A stretch of DNA of 64,000 bases from an uncultured Alphaproteobacteria bacterium (GTDB taxonomy: Bacteria > Pseudomonadota > Alphaproteobacteria > Rs-D84): contig CALXZM010000005.1 of the NCBI GenBank assembly GCA_944393245.1, positions 59,500-123,499 on the forward strand, read 5' to 3'. The position numbers were made by a program, and so were the translations under genes. Shown here in pieces: positions 7,890 through 16,665 of this stretch (the stretch's first letter is position 1; the number at the start of each line of letters is the position of its first letter). The notes under the pieces were generated by a model, which made no database searches, was not told where the DNA came from, and saw nothing but the letters and a program-made list of their open reading frames with translations.

Positions 7890-9689
7890 TTTTTGAACAA
7901 AATGCACACTGTATTGTGGCTTTTTATCTGCGCCCAATGACGCACGGACAACCTTGTTCGATGCGGATTGCACCGTACGTATCAGATTGTTTTTATCCTT
8001 GCGTTCGGCCTTGGTCAATTCGTCAATTGCACGTGTTATTTCAATCTGAATTTGACGTTTCATAAATCCTGTATCATCGGTTTCAAATATACCGACACTG
8101 GATACTTCGGGTGTGCCCTTCAGAAAGCCACGCTTGTCCACAGGCAATGTTACGAATATCGCACCATTGGATGCAATTTTTTTACGTGTTTTATATACTG
8201 GGTCGTCTGTGCTGCGTTCGGTTTCGCCCTCCATCACGACAAAGCCCGTTTCAATTGTTTCAGCAATATATGGTGCCTGGCCATCGGATAATGCGATCAT
8301 TTCACCGTTATGCACAACCATCATATACTTTGCACCGCCACGTTCCATCGCCATTTTACCGTTCAGCATTTCATTTATATAATCGCCATGCATTGGAACA
8401 GAAACCTGGGGATGGACCATGTCATAAAAACGTTCAAATTCTGGACGTCCTGCGTGACCACTGGCATGCAAATGATCGGTGTCGTAAATAGTATGCGTTT
8501 TGATGCCCATGCGCGCCAATTTGTTATACAGGTATGAAACATCCTGTTCGCGCCCTGGAATAATTATTGAACTGAACAACACAGTATCCGTCGGTTGCAG
8601 TTTCATTTCCTTTACATGGCCACGACACAGACGTGTCAACATGGCGAACTGTTCACCCTGGGACCCGGTCAGGAATATAGCCTGCTTTTCAGCGGGCAAA
8701 TCCTTGATTTCACTGTGCAGGTATACGTCATCCTTGGCCAAATAGCCAAATGCAATACCCATTTCACGGAATTCAGGCAACCCAACAAACGGCACAGGAT
8801 TCGGATTACTGCGTTCCTTTATCGCGGCAACACGCCCCGCGGCATGTGCTGCGTCGGCGAACATTTTCATACGCGCAATGGAACGCGAATACCCAGTGAC
8901 CAATACGCGCCCGGGGGCGTTTTTCATGATTTCAGTCAAAGTGTCGCGAACCTGAATTTCTGTTGTTTGTGGTTCTTGGCGTGATGCAGATGTCGAATCA
9001 CACATACATGCCAACAAATGTGGGTCAGACCCAATTTCGCGCAAGCGCGCATAATCGGTCGGATCTTCGATTGGATTATCATCATTGAATGTCCAGTCAC
9101 CTGTATGCAGCACTTTGCCTGCACCAGTTTTAATGATTAACATTTGCGCTTCGGGTACGGAATGGGAAACATGGAATGTTTCAACCTGAAACGGGGCCAA
9201 ATCCAACGTCGCGCCATGATAATCAAATTCAATAATGTCTGTTTCCGGATTGAAATCTATTTCAACACCACGGAACGTTTGACGTAAAATTTCCGCAGGG
9301 AAACGCGTGCAATATATGGGCTTTCTAAATTTAGGCCATATAAATTTTAACGCGCCGATGTGATCTTCGTGTCCATGGGTCAGAACAAATCCGACAACAT
9401 CTTTCTTGCGCTTTTCCAACCATGTGGTATCGCAATACTGAACGTCGCCGGCACCAATTTCTTCCTCTAAGAAACCCATACCGCAATCAACGACCAGATA
9501 TTTACCCTTGTACTTGTATATATACATGTTCTGGCCGACGTGTTCCAACCCGCCCAGGGCCATAAAGTACAAATTTTCATCGTTTTTATCATTTTCATAT
9601 TTATTCATACCAGTAATTTTTTCTGGCTTTTTTGGTGCTGGCCCGGCAACTGTTTCAGGCGCAGTCCGTTTTTCTTTTACCTTTACCAT
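7887..9689 (-). CDS. rnj: Ribonuclease J
   Basis: RNase J is a metallo-beta-lactamase/beta-CASP enzyme with 5'-to-3' exo- and endonuclease activity in mRNA turnover and rRNA maturation. The 600-residue protein has the zinc motif H105-G-H-E-D-H110, the later H in ETFHVSHSVPEA, the beta-CASP domain (about 215-400, with VLVTGYSRSIARM and LTGSQGEQFAML) and HASGHAGRPEF. A charged N-terminal extension of about 40 residues rich in Lys, Pro and Glu precedes the core, and MNKYENDKN near residue 28 could be an alternative start. A long compound hairpin lies in its upstream region (9719-9784). Confidence 0.95.
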   Translation of the reverse strand: MVKVKEKRTAPETVAGPAPKKPEKITGMNKYENDKNDENLYFMALGGLEHVGQNMYIYKYKGKYLVVDCGMGFLEEEIGAGDVQYCDTTWLEKRKKDVVGFVLTHGHEDHIGALKFIWPKFRKPIYCTRFPAEILRQTFRGVEIDFNPETDIIEFDYHGATLDLAPFQVETFHVSHSVPEAQMLIIKTGAGKVLHTGDWTFNDDNPIEDPTDYARLREIGSDPHLLACMCDSTSASRQEPQTTEIQVRDTLTEIMKNAPGRVLVTGYSRSIARMKMFADAAHAAGRVAAIKERSNPNPVPFVGLPEFREMGIAFGYLAKDDVYLHSEIKDLPAEKQAIFLTGSQGEQFAMLTRLCRGHVKEMKLQPTDTVLFSSIIIPGREQDVSYLYNKLARMGIKTHTIYDTDHLHASGHAGRPEFERFYDMVHPQVSVPMHGDYINEMLNGKMAMERGGAKYMMVVHNGEMIALSDGQAPYIAETIETGFVVMEGETERSTDDPVYKTRKKIASNGAIFVTLPVDKRGFLKGTPEVSSVGIFETDDTGFMKRQIQIEITRAIDELTKAERKDKNNLIRTVQSASNKVVRASLGADKKPQYSVHFVQK

Positions 9690-9718
9690 ATATAATCCTT
9701 TTTAATAGTTTTATTTAT

Positions 9719-9784
9719 GCGCCACCACAAAATCCATTGCCAATAAAGAACATGTCTTTATTTGTAGTGAATCCGTGGTGGCGC
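9719..9784. other. Compound hairpin upstream of RNase J
   Basis: Nested complementary arms make an almost continuous hairpin: GCGCCACCAC (9719-9728) with GTGGTGGCGC (9775-9784), CATT with AGTG, and AATAAAGA (9742-9749) with TCTTTATT (9755-9762) around a 5-nt loop, separated by small internal loops. There is no T-run, so it is not a simple terminator. On the minus strand it would lie in the RNase J leader about 30 nt before the ATG. Confidence 0.6.
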
Positions 9785-9917
9785 GGCACACTTCCCCGCA
9801 CGATTAATCAAAAATATAATTAAAACAACAGGGATCGTTTTTTTCGGAACGAATGTATCCGAAAATCTCTCTTACCCCGTTAATATTATTACTTTTTTAA
9901 GTAATTGCAAGGAGAAA

Positions 9918-9944
9918 TAAAAAATACCGCCCAAATGGGCGGTT
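9918..9944 (-). terminator. Intrinsic terminator after the cold-shock gene
   Basis: ACCGCCC (9926-9932) pairs with GGGCGGT (9937-9943). On the minus strand the stem is followed by a T-rich tract, 20 bp past the stop of the cold-shock gene. Confidence 0.8.
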
Positions 9945-9965
9945 TTATTATATATCAATAAAAAT

Positions 9966-10310
9966 TTATTTTTTCCAGAAAGCAAAACCAGAACGACGTT
10001 CGCTTTTTTCTGCGCGCTGTTTGCGATCTTCGATTGCACGGCGACGTTCTGCACGGCGTTCCTGAAAACGGCGGGCCGATTCTTCATCACGCTGAATCAG
10101 CTTTATCGTGGTAACAGATAATTTACCGTTGCGGACCTCTTCTTCAAATTCAACTATATCATTTTCATTCAAGAATCTGATACCTGCGGCCTTTAACGCA
10201 CTGGAATGAACAAAAACATCGTCCATATTGCCTTCGTCATTCGGTGCATCCGGCGCAATAAAGCCGAAACATTTTTTACCATTGTACCATTTTACTTTAC
10301 CTTGACGCAT
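9966..10310 (-). CDS. Cold-shock-domain protein with basic C-terminal tail
   Basis: The start is ATG 10310, seven bases after AAGGAAGG; the frame stays open further upstream but that part does not look coding. Residues 1-65 form a cold-shock domain (GKVKWYNGKKCFGFIAPD as the RNP1 region, DVFVHSSAL as RNP2), which binds single-stranded RNA or DNA. It differs from short CspA proteins by a roughly 45-residue tail rich in Arg, Glu and Lys (ARRFQERRAERRRAIEDRKQ), likely a charged helix that adds RNA affinity. It is probably an RNA chaperone. It sits downstream of the RelA/SpoT-like gene but is separated by about 125 bp. Confidence 0.88.
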   Translation of the reverse strand: MRQGKVKWYNGKKCFGFIAPDAPNDEGNMDDVFVHSSALKAAGIRFLNENDIVEFEEEVRNGKLSVTTIKLIQRDEESARRFQERRAERRRAIEDRKQRAEKSERRSGFAFWKK

Positions 10311-10435
10311 AATGTGCCTTCCTTTCTTATGCTTGTTATACCATGAACCTGTAATAATTGTTACGAATAAAAATCCAGAAAGCAAGAAAAAACGCCCCAG
10401 AAAAAATTGTTTGTTTTCCTGGGGCATTCAGGCAA

Positions 10436-11854
10436 TTATTTATTGGATTTTTTATAGTATCGTTGGACTTCGGTCATAACAAAGTTAAATAATTTACCGG
10501 CCATTGTTTCAGACGGAACCGTCCAATCATGCTGAAAATACGGCATCGCTGCAACCAAAATAAAGCGCGCCATAAAATGAAAAATCTGGCTTTCTTGGGC
10601 CTGGGTTAATTTTACAGGCGCATTTTCAATACGAAATACTTCGTTTTCAATGGCCCCGTCTAATTTATCAACAATTATATCCAATATTTTTGTTGGATAA
10701 TACAATTTACACGGTTTTGGAAAACCGTCAAACATGGAAACGCCGTTGCCCTGGCTGTATAACAAATTCCAACCAACACGGTCAAATAAATCTTCCAGAC
10801 ATTGACAAATCATCAAGTTATATTCTTTGACCCCTAATTCGTGTTCGCGAACCCCAATGGCAATATTGTTTTCAGCGTTATTTACAGACTGCTTGCTTTC
10901 TGCGCGACGTAAAATTTCATAATTGCCATGTGTTTTGCGTTCAAATTCAAAAAATGTACGAACCTGGCATATAATTTCCATGGGGACGACATGGCCACCC
11001 TTGCCAATATCAATTATCAATTTTGCATCACGATAATTACGCGGGTTTTTCATATCATAAAAATTATCACGCACAGATAATATTCTGTCCGGCATCATGT
11101 CACATACACGTTCAATGAATGTGCGGGCCTGGGGTATCAGGTCAAACAAGCATTTTACACGCCAAACATCTTGCAGGCGCATGCGCGGACGACGAACCTT
11201 GTCCAATTCACGAACCAATTCAACCGCAATATTTTCGTGTCCTGAACCAATTATGGACAAAACGGTTTCTGCCGGTGTTGAAATGTATCTTTCATTTAAT
11301 TTGGCACGTATTTTATCAGCAACGGCGCGTGCGGACGCTTCGCGTTCGTGGGCCGCGATAACACGGTATACTGTTTCGGCAACTTCATCCACATATGCAG
11401 CGTAATATTTACCAGTAACCTTGTCCAGGGCACGTTCCACATTTTTCTGGGCCCCGACAATAACCGTCACAATCGATGATACGGCCAAATCAATTTTATG
11501 CCCCGCACCACTGGTAAAAAACTGGTTACGCATGGGGTCCGCATCCAAACGATGATGCACAATATACGGCGACAATGGATTGATATCTGAAACCTTTATC
11601 GGTTCATCAATCGCACTGTCACTGGCATAATCATATCGCATAACGGGGGCCTTTGGCGCACCAAAACATTTGCCCAGGAAATAAAACACTTCACGAAACC
11701 ATTGCATACTGTCTGAATATAATTCAGATAAATACTTAGCGGCTTCATCATTTATACGCCCAGATTTGCGTGCATCATCTATTATGCGCAAATTTTTACG
11801 GTCGTGTTCGGCGGTTAAATCAGCAACCAAGCCTTCGGAATATGGTGTAGACAT
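10436..11854 (-). CDS. RelA/SpoT-like nucleotidyltransferase-fold protein (tentative)
   Basis: This 472-residue cytoplasmic protein has no clear motif at its ends. Residues from about 235 to 325 follow the order of a RelA/SpoT synthetase domain: RMRLQDVWRVKCLF, ILSVRDNFYDMKNPRNYRDAKLII and VPMEIICQVRTFFEFERKTHGNYE, where the family has K-D-Y-I..P-K..G-Y-R-S-H and E-I-Q-I-R-T. Several expected residues differ, so (p)ppGpp synthesis is not assured. The N-terminal part lacks an HD hydrolase signature. It starts 10 bp after the lysS stop with a GGGGA site, so it is probably co-transcribed with lysS, which is interesting for an amino-acid-starvation link. Confidence 0.45.
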   Translation of the reverse strand: MSTPYSEGLVADLTAEHDRKNLRIIDDARKSGRINDEAAKYLSELYSDSMQWFREVFYFLGKCFGAPKAPVMRYDYASDSAIDEPIKVSDINPLSPYIVHHRLDADPMRNQFFTSGAGHKIDLAVSSIVTVIVGAQKNVERALDKVTGKYYAAYVDEVAETVYRVIAAHEREASARAVADKIRAKLNERYISTPAETVLSIIGSGHENIAVELVRELDKVRRPRMRLQDVWRVKCLFDLIPQARTFIERVCDMMPDRILSVRDNFYDMKNPRNYRDAKLIIDIGKGGHVVPMEIICQVRTFFEFERKTHGNYEILRRAESKQSVNNAENNIAIGVREHELGVKEYNLMICQCLEDLFDRVGWNLLYSQGNGVSMFDGFPKPCKLYYPTKILDIIVDKLDGAIENEVFRIENAPVKLTQAQESQIFHFMARFILVAAMPYFQHDWTVPSETMAGKLFNFVMTEVQRYYKKSNK

Positions 11855-11864
11855 ATTTTCCCCA

Positions 11865-13343
11865 CTATTTCATTATTGGGAACAATATAACATCGCGCAG
11901 GGTTGGTTGGTCAAATATTATGCTGGCCAAACGATCAACCCCCATTCCAACACCTGAAATCGGCGGAAATCCATGTTCCATGGCGCGCACGAAATCATTG
12001 TCGGGGTTAAAGGCCTCTTCATCACCATCGGCGATGTTTTTAGCCTGCTCTTCAAATGCGGCCAATTGCTGGATTGGGTTAACCAATTCAGAATATCCCT
12101 TGCACAATTCGGCACCACACACCAACAATTGATACATATCAATACGACGTACATCATCATCGTTTCTGCGCGCCAATGGTACCATATATGCCGGATAATT
12201 GTATAAGAACGTCGGATTGACGATGTTATCACGAATCTTGCGCTTGTACACATAATCCACCAATGCGGGCAATGATTTCAAATCAGCCAATTCAGACGCA
12301 GGGAACATGCCGGCATTAACTAATTTGTCGCGCAATTCATCAACACTTTCAAAATCCAATATATTACAGCCGAAAAATTCATTCATTTTAGCGGTGTAAT
12401 CTATCATTTCATATTTTGAAAAGTCTAATTTAGTACCCTGATATTCTATTTGCAATGTGCCACGACACTTTTGCAACAGATATTGTATTAAATCCCATGT
12501 AAACTGAATATTTTTATGAAAATCCCAATATGCGGCATACCATTCAACCATGGTAAATTCCTGTAAGTGCATGGCATCCATACCCTCGTTCCGGAAATCT
12601 TTGGCCACTTCGTATACGCGGTCAAAACCAGCACCGATTGCCTGCTTTAAGAACAATTCTGGTGAAATGCGCAATTGAAAATCTGCATCCAATGCATTAT
12701 GGTGTGTCGTAAACGGACGCGCAGCAGCACCACTGGCAATATTTTGCATAATTGGGGTTTCTATTTCTAAAAATCCATGATTGTTCATAAAATCGCGCCA
12801 ATGTTGTGTCATTTGAAAACGACCCAACAACGCACGACGCGTTTCAGGATTGGAAATCACATCCAAATAACGTTGACGATAACGTGTTTCCGTGTCGGTC
12901 AGACCATGAAACTTTTCCGGCAGTGGGCGTAATGCCTTGGATAAAATATCGTATTTTGCAACGCGTACAGTCAATTCACCCGCGGTCGTATGATACAATT
13001 CACCATCTATGCCGATAAAATCACCCAAATCAACGTTGGCCTTCATAAACTTATAATCATCTTCGCCCAATTCTTCGCGGGACATAGAAAATTGAATTTC
13101 GCCGTTAATATCATAAATACGCCCAAACATCAATTTCCCCAACCAACGTAACGCCGTCACACGTCCCGCCAAACGCACATGCGCACCATCATTTAATTCC
13201 CTGGCATCAACAATTGTATGCGTGCGTTCATATTTATCTTTCCAAACAACGCCATCACGGGCACGAATGTTTTCAGCCTTTTGCAGGCGTGCCTGTAATT
13301 CATTTGTCGATATTTTCGTGGTGTTGTTTGTGTTTTCTGCCAT
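11865..13343 (-). CDS. lysS: Lysyl-tRNA synthetase, class II
   Basis: This class IIb enzyme charges tRNA-Lys. The 492-residue protein has the OB-fold anticodon domain (about 50-150, VRLAGRVTALRWLGKLMFGRI), motif 1 with RRALLGRF, motif 2 (FRNEGMDAMHLQEFTMVEWY) and motif 3 (GVGMGVDRLASIIFDQPTLRDVILFP) near the C-terminus. Length and motifs are normal for bacterial LysRS. An AAAGGA site precedes the ATG. The leader contains a hairpin with a T-run and a possible alternative pairing (see 13373-13485), so attenuation is plausible. The RelA/SpoT-like gene follows at 10 bp. Confidence 0.97.
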   Translation of the reverse strand: MAENTNNTTKISTNELQARLQKAENIRARDGVVWKDKYERTHTIVDARELNDGAHVRLAGRVTALRWLGKLMFGRIYDINGEIQFSMSREELGEDDYKFMKANVDLGDFIGIDGELYHTTAGELTVRVAKYDILSKALRPLPEKFHGLTDTETRYRQRYLDVISNPETRRALLGRFQMTQHWRDFMNNHGFLEIETPIMQNIASGAAARPFTTHHNALDADFQLRISPELFLKQAIGAGFDRVYEVAKDFRNEGMDAMHLQEFTMVEWYAAYWDFHKNIQFTWDLIQYLLQKCRGTLQIEYQGTKLDFSKYEMIDYTAKMNEFFGCNILDFESVDELRDKLVNAGMFPASELADLKSLPALVDYVYKRKIRDNIVNPTFLYNYPAYMVPLARRNDDDVRRIDMYQLLVCGAELCKGYSELVNPIQQLAAFEEQAKNIADGDEEAFNPDNDFVRAMEHGFPPISGVGMGVDRLASIIFDQPTLRDVILFPIMK

Positions 13344-13372
13344 TGTTTTTTCCTTTGGTATATATTAAAGAT

Positions 13373-13403
13373 TAAAAAACGGACGCATGAAAAGTGCGTC
13401 CGT
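13373..13403 (-). promoter_or_regulatory. Possible transcription attenuator in the lysS leader
   Basis: On the minus strand a 9-10 bp stem (13379-13388 with 13395-13403) is followed by TTTTTT, about 30 nt before the lysS start. No gene lies directly upstream that needs a terminator here, because tRNA-Gly has its own. A GGTGCG segment just before the hairpin (about 13418-13424) can pair with the CGCAC of its first arm, which would melt the terminator. This is the layout of an attenuator. Confidence 0.5.
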
Positions 13404-13428
13404 CAATTTTTCTGATGGTCGCACCGCG

Positions 13429-13485
13429 TTAATTAAAAAATTTTTTCATGTTAAACATATACGTCCCACTATTTATTGTACCCAT
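13429..13485 (-). CDS. Possible leader peptide of the lysS attenuator
   Basis: An 18-codon ORF on the minus strand ends MFNMKKFFN and stops just before the proposed antiterminator. Two Lys codons and two Phe codons sit next to the stop, where ribosome stalling would matter. There is no strong ribosome-binding site, and shorter starts at 13458 or 13449 are possible. Only two lysines is weak for a Lys-responsive leader, so this is tentative. Confidence 0.25.
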   Translation of the reverse strand: MGTINSGTYMFNMKKFFN

Positions 13486-13566
13486 ATTGGCACCGACCAA
13501 TTTGAAATGTATTATTATCAAAAAAATTAGAAAAGTAAAGCGATAAATAAAAAGCGGATTTCAAGC

Positions 13567-13707
13567 GGTGGATTTTTATCAAACCTTGGTTATGGCAAAG
13601 TACTTCGCCTGCGGCTCGCCTCGCAACCCTGCGGGTTCTCGCCCCCTTGCTTTAAATTCCGCAACAAAAAAAATCCACCATTCGGTGGATTTTTATCAAA
13701 CCTTGGT
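13567..13707. repeat. Exact 24-bp direct repeat reaching the CCA end of tRNA-Gly
   Basis: The same 24 bases occur at 13567-13590 and 13684-13707. The right copy is made of one arm of the tRNA-Gly terminator plus the CCA and discriminator bases of the tRNA; the left copy has no tRNA attached. The 93 bp between the copies holds GC-rich sequence with no gene. This looks like an attachment-site or duplication scar. Confidence 0.75.
13666..13695 (-). terminator. Terminator of tRNA-Gly
   Basis: AAATCCACC (13671-13679) pairs with GGTGGATTT (13684-13692) around ATTC. On the minus strand it ends in a run of eight Ts, nine bases past the CCA of tRNA-Gly. Confidence 0.85.
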
Positions 13708-13780
13708 GCGAGCAAAGGGGCTCGAACCCTCGACCTCAACCTTGGCAAGGTTGCGCTCTAGCCAACTGAGCTACGCTCGC
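13704..13780 (-). tRNA. tRNA-Gly (anticodon GCC)
   Basis: The 77-nt cloverleaf includes an encoded CCA. The acceptor stem GCGAGCG pairs with TGCTCGC (last pair G-U), the anticodon stem CAACC/GGTTG presents TTGCCAA, and the T-arm has the GGTTCGAACCC core. A matching promoter lies immediately upstream and a terminator follows. Confidence 0.97.
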
Positions 13781-13792
13781 ACTGTGTCGCAT

Positions 13793-13821
13793 ATTCTGAC
13801 ATATCTTTTGTCGCAATGCAA
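13793..13821 (-). promoter_or_regulatory. Sigma-70-type promoter of tRNA-Gly
   Basis: On the minus strand TTGCAT (13816-13821) and CAGAAT (13793-13798) are 17 bp apart, placing the transcript start a few bases before the tRNA. Confidence 0.6.
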
Positions 13822-13829
13822 GTAATTTT

Positions 13830-14087
13830 TTATCGTACGTTTTGCCGCCCAAAATATTTCAGTGAATCCAATGTGTACTGGCGTCGTTCCAATTCCAATC
13901 GTTGCCACTGAATATCAATTTCACTACGTTTCAGTTCGTTTGCCTCGTTTAATTCGTCCACGATACAATATGCCGCAAACATTGCCATCATTATCCCCAG
14001 TGCGATAAAAAAATACCGGCCCCCAGTCAATTTTACTTTGACTGGGGCACCGATATTATTTCCAGACACTTCACGTTGTTGCGACAT
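13830..14087 (-). CDS. Small single-pass membrane protein, unknown function
   Basis: I do not recognise this protein. From ATG 14087 it has 85 residues: a short polar N-terminus, one membrane helix (about 28-47, YFFIALGIMMAMFAAYCIV), and a charged helix rich in Glu, Arg and Leu (ELKRSEIDIQWQRLELERRQYTLDSLKYF) likely to form a coiled coil. An ATG at 14099 inside the preceding gene would extend it by four residues. It begins two bases after the stop of the coiled-coil membrane protein gene, so the two are almost certainly one operon and may form one complex. Confidence 0.6.
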   Translation of the reverse strand: MSQQREVSGNNIGAPVKVKLTGGRYFFIALGIMMAMFAAYCIVDELNEANELKRSEIDIQWQRLELERRQYTLDSLKYFGRQNVR

Positions 14088-14089
14088 AT

Positions 14090-15121
14090 TTACAACCATT
14101 TCCACGGTTGCACAACTTTTAACAGGCTGTACGCGGTGCGTTTATCCGTAAACGTGTGGCCACATCGCGGACAAACAATAAACGGTGATATAACGGCCTT
14201 GGTCTTTTTGAATATGGAAATCCATATCAACAGCCCCAACAACCATACCGCTATGACCAATCCCCACGCAACATAGCCAAAGTACTGGTCAACAGTGCCG
14301 GTTATTGCAGTTATAACCTGGACATCTGATGCGGCCAAATCATCATATATCTTGGTCGCCACTGGCCAGGACGATGGACGCCACGGATAAACATGTTCAA
14401 TGCCATAATTGGTCAACAATGTTGTACCCAGACCGCCAGTGTTTTTATCCAACTGGGTCTTTATAACATCATCAATCATATCGTCGATTTGAACCTGTAA
14501 AACACTGGTCAACTGGGTTTCTATTTCGTCCAGTTTTTCGTTCACCAGCGCAGCGGTATTATCAACCTTGGCAATTGTGTCGTTGGCCTTGTTAATGCCT
14601 TCGTTCACCTGGTCAACGCCCTTGTTCACTTCGCCCAGTGCTTTGTCCACACCACTGGTGTCAATTCCGAACATATTGGCCAGACCACTCAATTTACCAA
14701 CTTTTTCGGTTGTTTCTGTAACCTTGCCTGTTGCTTCACTGGCCTGGGCGGTGACATCTTTGGCTTTATCGGTGGTATCAGTTACAACGTCAACCGCGTC
14801 TTCGACCATACGAACCTTGTCAACGGCAAATGCAACCGGCTTTTCCAGATTAATTGCGTCCTTTACCCCGTCCAGTAATTTTTCATACTGTTCAACAATG
14901 TTACGCTGTAAATCAAAGAACATTGATACAACAATTGATTTCTTTATCGGTTGTGAATAAGTGTTCTTTACATACAGTGGTGCCGCAATGACCAGCGCAA
15001 TCCAAATAAGCGATACAACAGCAAATATGATTTTAATGCGCGTTACAAACGATTTCTTTTTCTTTACCGTTTTTGCGCCACCTTGGTCGATTATATCAAC
15101 CTCTTTCTTTTTTCTTGGCAT
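14090..15121 (-). CDS. Two-helix membrane protein with long periplasmic coiled coil and zinc-ribbon-like tail
   Basis: No known family is evident. The 343 residues open with a very basic cytoplasmic segment (MPRKKKEVD, VKKKKSF). A membrane helix follows (about 27-49), then a long helical stretch (about 60-225) of heptad-like repeats rich in Thr, Val, Asp and Lys (TDTTDKAKDVTAQASEATGK and similar), a second membrane helix (about 282-304), and a cytoplasmic tail with CPRCGH, half of a zinc ribbon. The domain between the membrane helices should lie in the periplasm and could dimerise. The downstream small membrane protein is co-transcribed. Confidence 0.6.
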   Translation of the reverse strand: MPRKKKEVDIIDQGGAKTVKKKKSFVTRIKIIFAVVSLIWIALVIAAPLYVKNTYSQPIKKSIVVSMFFDLQRNIVEQYEKLLDGVKDAINLEKPVAFAVDKVRMVEDAVDVVTDTTDKAKDVTAQASEATGKVTETTEKVGKLSGLANMFGIDTSGVDKALGEVNKGVDQVNEGINKANDTIAKVDNTAALVNEKLDEIETQLTSVLQVQIDDMIDDVIKTQLDKNTGGLGTTLLTNYGIEHVYPWRPSSWPVATKIYDDLAASDVQVITAITGTVDQYFGYVAWGLVIAVWLLGLLIWISIFKKTKAVISPFIVCPRCGHTFTDKRTAYSLLKVVQPWKWL

Positions 15122-15187
15122 AACTATCTCCTTTACTTAATTGATATTTGCAGTTTAATAAATTATAGGATTTTATTTCAACCGTTT

Positions 15188-15537
15188 TTATCGTGTATTT
15201 TCTTTAAATCGCGCAATTTCATCAGTCATCATGTCGCGCATCATTTTCAGCCCAGGTATATTTTGCTGATACGCCATAACCTGATTTACCGTATTATGAT
15301 ATATCGCCGCATCATGCGCGTTATCAAACGCCGCAATTTCCGTTACAGGTAACATTTCATATTGTCTGTTCCCAGTGTTACGACATACCAACGAATATAT
15401 AAACGTTAAATTTTTTACAGATTTTACCGCCGTCGCCAGATACAGCCGGTCTATGTTATTCAAAACTAACTTTGGCGCACCAGGCGTCGATTTGGTATTC
15501 ATATTTATTGTTATCGTATTTCTATCGTCTGACTTCA

Positions 15538-15538
<1 letters not shown>
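15188..15538 (-). CDS. Small protein of unknown function downstream of tgt
   Basis: This 116-residue protein has no signal peptide, membrane segment or motif that I recognise. It alternates beta-like stretches (LTFIYSLVCRN, YEMLPVTEIAAFDN) with a C-terminal helical part (MMRDMMTDEIARFKENT). Its ATG overlaps the stop of tgt, so translation is likely coupled, but nothing in the sequence links it to queuosine chemistry. Composition is like the neighbouring backbone genes, so it is probably a real lineage-specific gene. Confidence 0.55.

Positions 15539-16665
<1,127 letters not shown>

Noticed and set aside
10311..10427. N-terminal extension of the cold-shock protein
   Set aside because: The frame is open, but the ribosome site (AAGGAAGG) and the cold-shock domain start at 10310. 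The extra part looks like random hydrophobic sequence.
13381..13440. T-box riboswitch for lysS, because GGTCGCACCGCG resembles the T-box GGTGGNACCGCG
   Set aside because: The resemblance is on the plus strand, opposite to lysS, and T-boxes are not expected in Alphaproteobacteria. A terminator with an alternative pairing is a simpler explanation.
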